In this document: positions 58,163 to 64,000 of the stretch, one piece after another
Layout: the number at the start of each line of letters is the position of its first letter
Position numbering within the stretch: position 1 is the stretch's first letter
Source of the DNA: Bythopirellula sp.
Lineage (GTDB): Bacteria; Planctomycetota; Planctomycetia; Pirellulales; Lacipirellulaceae
Assembly: GCA_028285205.1 (NCBI GenBank)
Contig: JANQQA010000298.1
Span: forward strand, 1-64,000
Reading direction: 5' to 3'
Length of the DNA stretch: 64,000 bases
Notes under the pieces: generated by a model
Told to the model about the DNA's origin: nothing
What the model saw: only the letters and a program-made list of their open reading frames with translations
Databases searched by the model: none
Made by a program: the position numbers and the translations under genes

Positions 58163-58669
58163 CTAGTTGGTCTTAACCTTGAACAACTTCTGTCCGAACT
58201 CGATCGCGTCGCCGTTCTCGACGAGTCGAGCCGCGATGGTTCCGGAGCACTCGGCGGGAATCTCGTTGAACACCTTCATGGCTTCCAAGATGCACACGGG
58301 CGTGTCGGCGCCGACTTGGTCGCCCACGCTGACAAATGGCGGCGCGTCAGGGCTCGCGGCCGTGTAGAACGTGCCCACCATCGGGCTGGTGATGTAGGTG
58401 ACGTTGGCTTCGTCGGCGGCATCATCGCCGGTGGCAGACGCGGGCGCGGCAGCTTGCGGAGGAGGACCGGCCGGTGGTGCAGCCGGTGCGGGAGCGGGTG
58501 CCGCGGGCGCTGCGGCGATGATCGCCTCGCCACCGCGCTTGAGGCGGATGCGGTGATCGGACTGCTGAAGGTCGACTTCGGAGAGTTCGTATTCCTTCAT
58601 CAACTCGACGAGCCGACGCACCTTGCGTACATCGAAAACGTCTCCACCGCCAGAACCACCACTAGCCAT
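58163..58669 (-). CDS. accB: Biotin carboxyl carrier protein of acetyl-CoA carboxylase
   Basis: AccB carries biotin on a lysine between the carboxylase and the transferase. The 168-aa product (ATG at 58669, GGAG upstream; the track begins at a GTG four codons earlier) has an N-terminal helix ([20 protein letters not shown]), an Ala/Pro-rich linker ([16 protein letters not shown]), and a C-terminal biotinyl domain with the target lysine in [15 protein letters not shown]. The order on the minus strand is peptidase, accB, accC, as in many bacteria where efp sits between the first two; efp is absent here. Confidence 0.96.
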   Translation of the reverse strand: MASGGSGGGDVFDVRKVRRLVELMKEYELSEVDLQQSDHRIRLKRGGEAIIAAAPAAPAPAPAAPPAGPPPQAAAPASATGDDAADEANVTYITSPMVGTFYTAASPDAPPFVSVGDQVGADTPVCILEAMKVFNEIPAECSGTIAARLVENGDAIEFGQKLFKVKTN

Positions 58670-58787
58670 TGATTTCTCCACCTGCTAACGACGAGAACTT
58701 ATCAGATGCCCGTCAGTTGGATTTCACATTTCCGAGGTGTACCTCAGTCGAGTTCGCCAACAGCGGCCGACCGGCGCGCGAACCGCG

Positions 58788-59879
58788 TCAGCCGACGACA
58801 CATTGATCCAAGTCTTTGGGGACTGAACTCAGCACCTCATGCCCATCGCGTGTGACCAACACGTCGTCTTCGATTCGTACGCCACCCCAACCTGGTAGAT
58901 AGATCCCGGGCTCGACGGTCACGATCATGCCCGGCTTCAGTACGAGGTCTCGTCCCGCGCCCAAGCGCGGGGCCTCGTGGATCTCCAGCCCAACTCCGTG
59001 TCCGAGACTGTGGCCAAATTGTTTTCCGTAACCAGCTTTGGCAATCACGCTGCGAGCCGCTTGATCGACCGCCTCGGCGGTGACGCCGGGTCGAATCGCC
59101 TTGATTCCTGCCAGCTGCGCTTTCAGCACAACTCCATACACTTTACGAAGTTTGGGCAAAATTTTACCGGTCACCAAAATTCTCGTCAAGTCGCTCATGT
59201 ACAGTGCTTCGTTGACTCCCCAGTCGATCAGAACGAAGTCATCAGCACCCAAACGCTGCGCAGTGGGGTTGGCATGAGGCAGCGCGGAGCGAGGCCCGAC
59301 CGCAACGATGGAAGGAAAGCTCATGCACTTGCCGCCAAACCGTCGCGCCTGGTATTCCAAGTCCGCCGCGACCTGAAGTTCGGTCATCTCGGGCGTCAAC
59401 GTGGCGCGCACAACCTCGAACGCACGTCGCGCGAGCTGGCACGCGCGGCGCGTGCGATCGATCTCGTCGCGGTCTTTGACCATGCGAAGTTGCTCGACCC
59501 AGCCTGTCGTCTCGACGAGTTCGCACTTCGCCAGCGCTGCTTTGAGCGCCGAGTGCAGCGCGACGGTCATCGAACTGGCCTCGAAGCCGACCGTCGTGAG
59601 CTTCAGCTTCTTGAGCACCGCAGCGATGCTGTCTAGCATCTTCTTGCCGGGTCCGCGAATCTCAACATCCAGGTCGGGACATTCCTCTTCGAGCTGTGTG
59701 GTGAATCGTTGATCGCTCAGCATCACACAGCGGTCCGCGCTGAGAATTAGGTAACTGTCGTCGCCGGTGAAGCCCGTCAGGTAGCCGACGTTGGTCGCGT
59801 TGGTGATCAGCAAGGATTCGAGTTTCGTTTTGCGGAGTTGGCTGCGCAGCTTATCCCGCCGTTTTGCAAAACGTGTCAT
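58788..59879 (-). CDS. M24 Xaa-Pro peptidase (PepQ/PepP type)
   Basis: The 363-aa product (ATG at 59879; the track start is 27 codons upstream of the conserved N-terminus) releases an N-terminal residue before proline. The creatinase-like N domain (residues ~1-130; [20 protein letters not shown]) precedes the pita-bread catalytic fold. Its five metal ligands are visible: D in LIDWGVNE, D in SDLTR, H in [16 protein letters not shown] in VTVEPGIY and E in GGVRIEDDV. Two metals are expected. The gene is upstream of accB on the same strand with a 118-nt gap. Confidence 0.93.
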   Translation of the reverse strand: MTRFAKRRDKLRSQLRKTKLESLLITNATNVGYLTGFTGDDSYLILSADRCVMLSDQRFTTQLEEECPDLDVEIRGPGKKMLDSIAAVLKKLKLTTVGFEASSMTVALHSALKAALAKCELVETTGWVEQLRMVKDRDEIDRTRRACQLARRAFEVVRATLTPEMTELQVAADLEYQARRFGGKCMSFPSIVAVGPRSALPHANPTAQRLGADDFVLIDWGVNEALYMSDLTRILVTGKILPKLRKVYGVVLKAQLAGIKAIRPGVTAEAVDQAARSVIAKAGYGKQFGHSLGHGVGLEIHEAPRLGAGRDLVLKPGMIVTVEPGIYLPGWGGVRIEDDVLVTRDGHEVLSSVPKDLDQCVVG

Positions 59880-59967
59880 GGAAGTGTATCCGAGGGCGTT
59901 TGACGCCAAGTGGTATCCCGTAAGGTTGGCGAAATCAGCACGAGGTAAGTCACCCAGCATACGGTCA

Positions 59968-59983
59968 AGCGGGCACGCCCGCT
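59968..59983. repeat. Palindrome AGCGGGC-AC-GCCCGCT
   Basis: A perfect 7-bp stem with a 2-nt loop sits between the peptidase and queC genes, which are divergently transcribed. The motif AAGCGGGCACGCCCGCTACC resembles the CCCGCT/AGCGGG stem of the RAYT-flanking REPs. Confidence 0.55.
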
Positions 59984-60058
59984 ACCTGAGTCTGCGAGTC
60001 ACGTGATTCTGCTCAGGCCTTCATTGCATCCAAGGCCCATTTTGATAGGCTGAATTAG

Positions 60059-60754
60059 ATGATTCAGTGTGCTTCCGGCAATGCGACAACAATTGGCCTC
60101 ATGCTCAGCGGCGGGCTCGATAGTGCGTTGCTGCTAATGAAATTGGTGCAAGACGGCTATCGCGTTCAGCCATTCTATGTCGCGGCGGGCTGCCAATGGG
60201 AGATCGAAGAACGGGCGGCAATCGATCGACTGCTGGCGGACCTGTCGAGCCTGGACGTAAGCCCCATCGTCGATTTCGCGATGCCGAGCGAAGACCTTTA
60301 TGGCTGCCACTGGAGTCTCACCGGTTTGGACGTGCCCGACGAAACCACCGCGGACGAAGCCGTATTCCTGCCGGGTCGCAATCCGCTGCTGCTACTGAAG
60401 CCCGCATTGTGGTGCGGCACGCATGGGATTGGCCAATTGGCTGTGGCGACTTTGGCGGATAATCCATTCCCAGACGCAACGTCTGAGTTCTGTCGGCACT
60501 TTCAGGCGGTCATCGAGATCGCCACTGGCAAGCCGCTTGAAATCGTGAGACCCTTCGCAGAGAAACGCAAAGCGGAGATTCTCTCACTTGAGTTTGGCTC
60601 CGCCCATCAGCTGACTTTCTCCTGCTTGGACCCCCAAAATGGTCTGCACTGCGGCGGTTGCAACAAGTGCGCGGAACGCAACCGCGCGTTGCAAACACTC
60701 CCTGGTGGTGATCCGACCCAGTACGCGAACGCAAGCCTAGTAAGTTTCGATTAG
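60059..60754 (+). CDS. queC: 7-cyano-7-deazaguanine synthase
   Basis: QueC converts 7-carboxy-7-deazaguanine to preQ0 with ATP and ammonia, on the path to queuosine in tRNA. The 231-aa product has the PP-loop LMLSGGLDSALLLMKL, FLPGRNPLLLLKPALWCG, and a zinc site SCLDPQNGLHCGGCNKCAER (four cysteines). The order CxxP.. is altered to CLDPQNGLHCGGC; the ligands are retained. queD starts 16 nt downstream, so the two form an operon. QueE and QueF are not in the window. No preQ1 riboswitch was recognised upstream. Confidence 0.92.
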   Translation: MIQCASGNATTIGLMLSGGLDSALLLMKLVQDGYRVQPFYVAAGCQWEIEERAAIDRLLADLSSLDVSPIVDFAMPSEDLYGCHWSLTGLDVPDETTADEAVFLPGRNPLLLLKPALWCGTHGIGQLAVATLADNPFPDATSEFCRHFQAVIEIATGKPLEIVRPFAEKRKAEILSLEFGSAHQLTFSCLDPQNGLHCGGCNKCAERNRALQTLPGGDPTQYANASLVSFD

Positions 60755-60770
60755 AGAAAGCCGTATCCCA

Positions 60771-61175
60771 ATGTTTCGAGTCACACGCGAAATCGACTTT
60801 TGCTACGGGCACCGTCTGCTGAACTACGACGGCAAGTGTCGTCATCTGCATGGTCACAACGGAAGGGCGGTGATATCAATCGAAGGGCCGGAGCTTGATG
60901 ATCGCGGGATGGTGTTAGATTTTGCAGATATCAAAGGGGCGGTGAGCACCTGGATCGACGAGAACTTAGACCATCGCATGATTCTCAATCGAGCCGATCC
61001 GGTCGTGCCGATCCTGCAAGAGATGGGCGAGCCATTGTACTTGATCGATCAAAACCCAACGGCCGAAAACATCGCCAAGCTCATTTATGATGCGAATCAT
61101 TCGGCCGGTGTGCCCATCGTGGAAGTTCGTTTGTGGGAAACACCTCGCTGCTTCGCCACTTATTCACCCAGTTGA
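60771..61175 (+). CDS. queD: 6-carboxy-tetrahydropterin synthase
   Basis: QueD converts dihydroneopterin triphosphate to 6-carboxy-tetrahydropterin, the step before QueE in queuosine synthesis. The 134-aa product has FCYGHRL with the first zinc histidine, then CRHLHGHN, i.e. the CxxxHGH motif that distinguishes QueD from eukaryotic pyruvoyl-tetrahydropterin synthase, and DHRMILN plus a C-terminal VEVRLWET glutamate. All three zinc histidines and the catalytic cysteine are present. Between queC and the acetyltransferase gene in an apparent three-gene unit. Confidence 0.94.
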   Translation: MFRVTREIDFCYGHRLLNYDGKCRHLHGHNGRAVISIEGPELDDRGMVLDFADIKGAVSTWIDENLDHRMILNRADPVVPILQEMGEPLYLIDQNPTAENIAKLIYDANHSAGVPIVEVRLWETPRCFATYSPS

Positions 61176-61198
61176 GCGCGACACGGGGAGCGTAATCT

Positions 61199-61696
61199 AT
61201 GGCAGAGGTGGTAATTGTCGAGGCCGACCTCCACAACACGCGACATCAACACGCCATCATCCAGTTGTTGGATGAATACTCTCAGGAGCCCATCATCGGC
61301 GGCAAGCCGCTCGCTGCCAGTGTGCGGAACGAGTTGATCGCCGGGCTACAGCAGCATCCAACGACCGAGGTGTTGCTGGCATTTGTCGATGACCAGGCGG
61401 TCGGCATCGCGGTGTGCTTCTTAGGCTTCTCCACTTTCGCCGCCAAGCGATTGCTGAACCTTCACGACTTGGCCGTCGCCGCCAAATTTCGCGGCCAGGG
61501 GATCGGCCGGGCATTGCTTGAGGCAGTGGAGACCAAGGCGCAGGCACTGTCTTGCTGCAAAGTCACTCTCGAAGTGCTCGAGGACAATACCAGAGCACGA
61601 CGTGCTTACCAGGTGACCGGGTTCCTTCCACGCGCCGATGATAGCACGGAACGCCAAACGCTTTTCCTATCGAAGCCAATCGTTCAGGCTGATTGA
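61199..61696 (+). CDS. GNAT-family N-acetyltransferase
   Basis: The 165-aa product has the acetyl-CoA pyrophosphate loop of the GNAT fold, LHDLAVAAKFRGQGIGRALL (RGQGIG), preceded by strand FVDDQAVGIAVCF and followed by LEVLEDNTRARRAYQVTGF, the usual C-terminal N..A...Y..GF motif. Substrate cannot be predicted. It starts 23 nt after queD and is probably co-transcribed with the queuosine genes; a functional link to queuosine is not indicated. Confidence 0.88.
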   Translation: MAEVVIVEADLHNTRHQHAIIQLLDEYSQEPIIGGKPLAASVRNELIAGLQQHPTTEVLLAFVDDQAVGIAVCFLGFSTFAAKRLLNLHDLAVAAKFRGQGIGRALLEAVETKAQALSCCKVTLEVLEDNTRARRAYQVTGFLPRADDSTERQTLFLSKPIVQAD

Positions 61697-62107
61697 TCTC
61701 AGCTACGCTTCGACAGCTGGGGCTCGTCAGTCAAAAAAATGCAGCCCGAACGAAGCTTGTTCGCCCGGGCTGCTAGCCCCCCTGGGTGTATTGTGCCAGC
61801 AACCTCGAATTCGCGCGGCTGCTGTCTGCTCGCCAGTAGTAAGCGAGCACAACCTATATCGACCTTCACACGGTGCGGCTTCGGTAAAGTTTGCCAATTG
61901 CCCTGACTTTGCCGTCGCAACTGCGGTATTCGACACTTGAGATTCCTGCAGCCACCACAACTGCCTTTGATTCTGCTAGCAGTGAAGGGGTTTTTGGCAA
62001 TTCGTCTCATAAACTTTACCGCCTGCGCCGATTGTAAGGATTGACGGTGTTGCGGACCCACTATGTACCGGGTTTGCGCCGTGCTCTTCAATTTGCGTTG
62101 TGAAAGG
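61697..62107. other. Intergenic, possible minus-strand small RNA locus
   Basis: About 410 nt between two plus-strand genes. It contains the minus-strand terminator at 61733-61773. ORFs here (61638 plus, 61699 minus) have unlikely composition. If the terminator is used, a minus-strand transcript should begin somewhere right of it; I see no convincing promoter. Confidence 0.35.
61733..61773 (-). terminator. Intrinsic terminator pointing leftward, no annotated gene behind it
   Basis: On the minus strand GCAGCCC...CGAAC-AAGCTTC-GTTCG-GGCTGC folds into a stem with a small internal bulge and is followed at once by ATTTTTTT. In the plus direction no T-run follows, so it cannot be a classical terminator for the queC-queD-GNAT unit. 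Confidence 0.75.
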
Positions 62108-63733
62108 ATGCTTACCGTGTCTCGCGTCACTTCCTTTTCCGAGTGGTTGCTACGCCAAGCTTTCGTCTGGGGCGGCTTGGCTTGCTTGGCCTTTTATGCA
62201 TTAGTGGTTCGCAACGCAGGTGAAGCAACCTTTTGGGGACGCTATTTCACCGGGCATGAGGTCGCCTACTGCACGACCGCCTTGTTCTTCGTGGGCGTGG
62301 CGGCGCTAGCCATCAAGATGATGGGCGTGTTGATGCAATTCGCCACCATCGAACGAGTGAAGCTCTCGCCAGCTGGGGAAAGTGGTCAGACGACCGATGA
62401 TGCTCCCGCTCTACTGAGCGAGCTTGAACAGCAGTCACCCGCTGTGCAAGAAAGCTACATCGTGCGGCGGCTACGTAATGCGATTCAATATGTGCAGAGT
62501 AAAGGCACGGCCGACTCGCTCGAGCCACACTTGCGGCACTTGGAGGATGCCGACTACTCGCAGATGCATCAAGGCTATGCGATGACTCGGATTATCCTCT
62601 CGACGATTCCAATTTTGGGTTTCTTGGGTACGGTTATTGGCATTACGCTGGCGATCGCAAAACTCAATCTTTCCAGCGAAGCGTTGGATGAATCGCTGCC
62701 AGCGGTGGTCAATGGGCTGAGTGTCGCGTTTGACACGACGGCGCTCGCGCTGTCGCTGTCGACGATCTTGTTGTTCCTGAAGTACTGTGTCGAGCGAGTT
62801 GAGATTCGCTTGCTCACGGCGGTAAACGACAGCGCGTCGCGGATGCTGATTGGGCGTTTCCGTCAATATGGTGCGGATAACGATCCCCACCTGGCTTCGG
62901 TGCGCCGCATGTCAGAGGAACTGTTGACGACCGTGCAAAACGGCATGGTCGAGCAGGCCAGCCTGATGAAGCAGGCATTCGATCGATCGAGTAAGCAGTG
63001 GACTGAGATACTCGCTGACACCGCATCGACGTTGGATGAGGCATTTTCGGGAGCCGTGCTGGAAGGCATGACCCGCCATGCAAACGCACTGAACCAAGGT
63101 GTGCGGAAACAGGCGACGGATCTCGAACAGACGCTGATTCGTCACGCTGAGCTCTTGAACGAAGGCCTCGTGCATCACTCGAGCGCAATCGATGAAGGTC
63201 TGGAGCGGCATTCGACCGTAATCGACGAAGGGTTGCAGAGATACACCGATTCTCTCTCAGTAGGCTTGGAGGAACATCGGGTCGCGCTGACCGAGGCAGA
63301 ACAGCAGCTGGCGCAAGAAAATCGCCGTCACCTGGCCGATGTCGAAGCCGCCGTGGGTGAAGCGATGCTCGTGGCAACCAACCGACAGGAAAAACTGATT
63401 CGACAGAGTGAGACCTTGCTCAAAGAGATGCAGGTCGCGCTGCTCGAATCTGCAGGCTCAACCGTCGCGCAACAGGAGCAGCTCAACAAGCAAGGGGATA
63501 TTCTGCTTCAGGTCGTTGAAGCGACTGGCCAGGTGAAGCAGTTGGAGGAGGCGCTCAATAGCAACCTGAAATCACTGGCAGGCGCACACAATTTCCAACA
63601 GACAGCAGCTGGACTCTCAGCAGCGCTGCAGCTCATGAGCATTCACCTCGTGGGCAAGCCGCTGGAGACCGCCGAAGAAATCGAACTCGCCCACAAGCAA
63701 CAGTCCGTATCCACGCAAAGTAAGGCAGCATGA
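62108..63733 (+). CDS. MotA/TolQ/ExbB-like proton-channel protein with long hendecad coiled-coil tail
   Basis: The 541-aa product (ATG at 62108, GAAAGG upstream) has four likely membrane segments: FVWGGLACLAFYALVV, ALFFVGVAALAIKMM, a third in RIILSTIPILGFLGTVIGI and a fourth in NGLSVAFDTTALALSLSTIL. Helices 3-4 bear the MotA/TolQ/ExbB signature GFLGTVIGI...NGLSVAFDTTALAL. Residues ~260-520 form a long helix, with 11-residue repeats at ~324-400 (HAELLNEGLVH, HSSAIDEGLER, HSTVIDEGLQR). Together with its partner it should convert proton flow into mechanical work. The stop overlaps the next start as ATGA. Confidence 0.82.
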   Translation: MLTVSRVTSFSEWLLRQAFVWGGLACLAFYALVVRNAGEATFWGRYFTGHEVAYCTTALFFVGVAALAIKMMGVLMQFATIERVKLSPAGESGQTTDDAPALLSELEQQSPAVQESYIVRRLRNAIQYVQSKGTADSLEPHLRHLEDADYSQMHQGYAMTRIILSTIPILGFLGTVIGITLAIAKLNLSSEALDESLPAVVNGLSVAFDTTALALSLSTILLFLKYCVERVEIRLLTAVNDSASRMLIGRFRQYGADNDPHLASVRRMSEELLTTVQNGMVEQASLMKQAFDRSSKQWTEILADTASTLDEAFSGAVLEGMTRHANALNQGVRKQATDLEQTLIRHAELLNEGLVHHSSAIDEGLERHSTVIDEGLQRYTDSLSVGLEEHRVALTEAEQQLAQENRRHLADVEAAVGEAMLVATNRQEKLIRQSETLLKEMQVALLESAGSTVAQQEQLNKQGDILLQVVEATGQVKQLEEALNSNLKSLAGAHNFQQTAAGLSAALQLMSIHLVGKPLETAEEIELAHKQQSVSTQSKAA

Positions 63734-64000
63734 ACAACCGTGTGACCAGCGACAGCGGGAACACGGTCAGTCTATTTCCTTTTCTCGCGGTCCTACTCTG
63801 CACGATGGGGGCGTTGTTAGTCCTGCTTATCGTTCTCGGGCAGCGAGCCGCCGAACATGCGTTGGCGGAAGCCGAGCAAGAGACGGTAGCACCCCTTGGC
63901 ATCGAGCAGCCAGCCAGCGAAGACACCGAAGCGCTAGCGCAACTCGCTAAGCAGCTGGACGAGCTCCGCATCCGCTCCCAGCAGCTGGAACAGCTCCGCA
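63730..64000 (+). CDS. MotB/TolR-like membrane partner, 3' end outside window
   Basis: This partial gene is not in the ORF track. The ATG at 63730 overlaps the channel-gene stop (ATGA), a sign of translational coupling. Ninety codons are visible: a short cytoplasmic N-terminus (NNRVTSDSGNTVS), one membrane helix (LFPFLAVLLCTMGALLVLLI) beginning with the phenylalanine/proline pair common in ExbD-, TolR- and MotB-like N-termini, then a charged coiled-coil region (QLAKQLDELRIRSQQLEQL). It lacks the usual aspartate in the helix: proton-conducting partners carry one where CTMGALL lies here. The C-terminal domain is not visible. Confidence 0.75.
   Translation, partial: MNNRVTSDSGNTVSLFPFLAVLLCTMGALLVLLIVLGQRAAEHALAEAEQETVAPLGIEQPASEDTEALAQLAKQLDELRIRSQQLEQLR

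Noticed and set aside
59880-60058. PreQ1 riboswitch upstream of queC-queD
   Set aside because: No compact A-rich pseudoknot tail or conserved preQ1 aptamer motif could be found.
61699-62130. 143-aa minus-strand ORF in the interval with the leftward terminator
   Set aside because: It crosses the terminator stem near its end, has no start signal and is Arg/Gln/Ser-rich; an RNA is more likely than this protein.
1-64000. tRNA, rRNA or CRISPR loci
   Set aside because: No TPsiC-arm-like motifs with cloverleaf context, rRNA signatures or regularly spaced direct repeats were seen in intergenic regions by eye.

Overview
The window reads as chromosomal DNA of a planctomycete, most likely order Pirellulales. 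The markers are a DUF1559 protein, a Ser/Thr kinase fused to TPRs, a LEPR-XLL-type secreted beta-helix protein, PEP-CTERM and dockerin-like secreted proteins, carboxypeptidase-regulatory-like surface proteins, and tailed CsrA proteins. No BLAST or profile search could be run. Assignments rest on motifs, gene order and length. I saw no rRNA, tRNA, CRISPR, phage or plasmid genes.

Layout. 0-3.8 kb (minus strand): a tandem set of three small secreted regulatory-like-fold proteins, the first cut by the window edge, then a Tat-exported metallopeptidase coupled to a CpsB-type PHP phosphatase. 4.5-9.8 kb: csrA, a DegT aminotransferase divergent from a CobW GTPase, a lipoprotein alpha/beta hydrolase, and a second csrA. 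10-13.3 kb (minus): UVR-motif protein, hemerythrin-like protein, arfB-type ribosome rescue factor, TIM-barrel sugar isomerase. 13.9-17.4 kb: NarL-type response regulator, a TerB/AAA+/zinc-ribbon fusion, WecG/TagA glycosyltransferase. 17.4-22.3 kb: NDH-2, MOSC protein, a repeat-packed intergenic region, beta-helix surface protein. 22.6-28.6 kb: glnS, DUF1559 protein, a REP-associated tyrosine transposase (RAYT) between inverted REPs, PfkB-type kinase, thpR.

28.8-38.1 kb: two tandem outer-membrane beta-barrel paralogues ending at a good terminator, a kinase-TPR protein, a small cysteine-motif membrane protein, an atypical SDR and a conserved unknown. 38.3-47.2 kb: nucleotidyltransferase-HD protein, then a housekeeping run (DAHP synthase, psd, pssA, ribE, rsmA), a mini-HTH protein, hisB, pyrophosphatase and a PPi-type phosphofructokinase. 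48-56.5 kb looks accessory: CBM9-like/serine hydrolase fusion, PEP-CTERM beta-helix protein, HAF-repeat protein, two small membrane proteins, an alpha/beta hydrolase. 56.7-61.7 kb: accC, accB, Xaa-Pro peptidase (minus) and queC-queD-GNAT (plus). 62.1-64 kb: a MotA/ExbB-like channel protein with a hendecad-repeat tail, overlapping a MotB/TolR-like partner cut by the window end.

The most unusual content is non-coding. Two diverged, gap-free collinear copies of a ~151-nt structured element (19.50-19.65 kb and 47.42-47.57 kb) have stem positions that change in compensation. A nested 205-bp foldback element carries 19-bp perfect terminal inverted repeats. Several REP-like palindrome families accompany a RAYT gene. 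Among proteins, the channel subunit with seven or more 11-residue repeats, the SDR lacking its catalytic tyrosine, the triple-fusion AAA+ protein and the internal pilin-like segment of the DUF1559 protein deserve attention.
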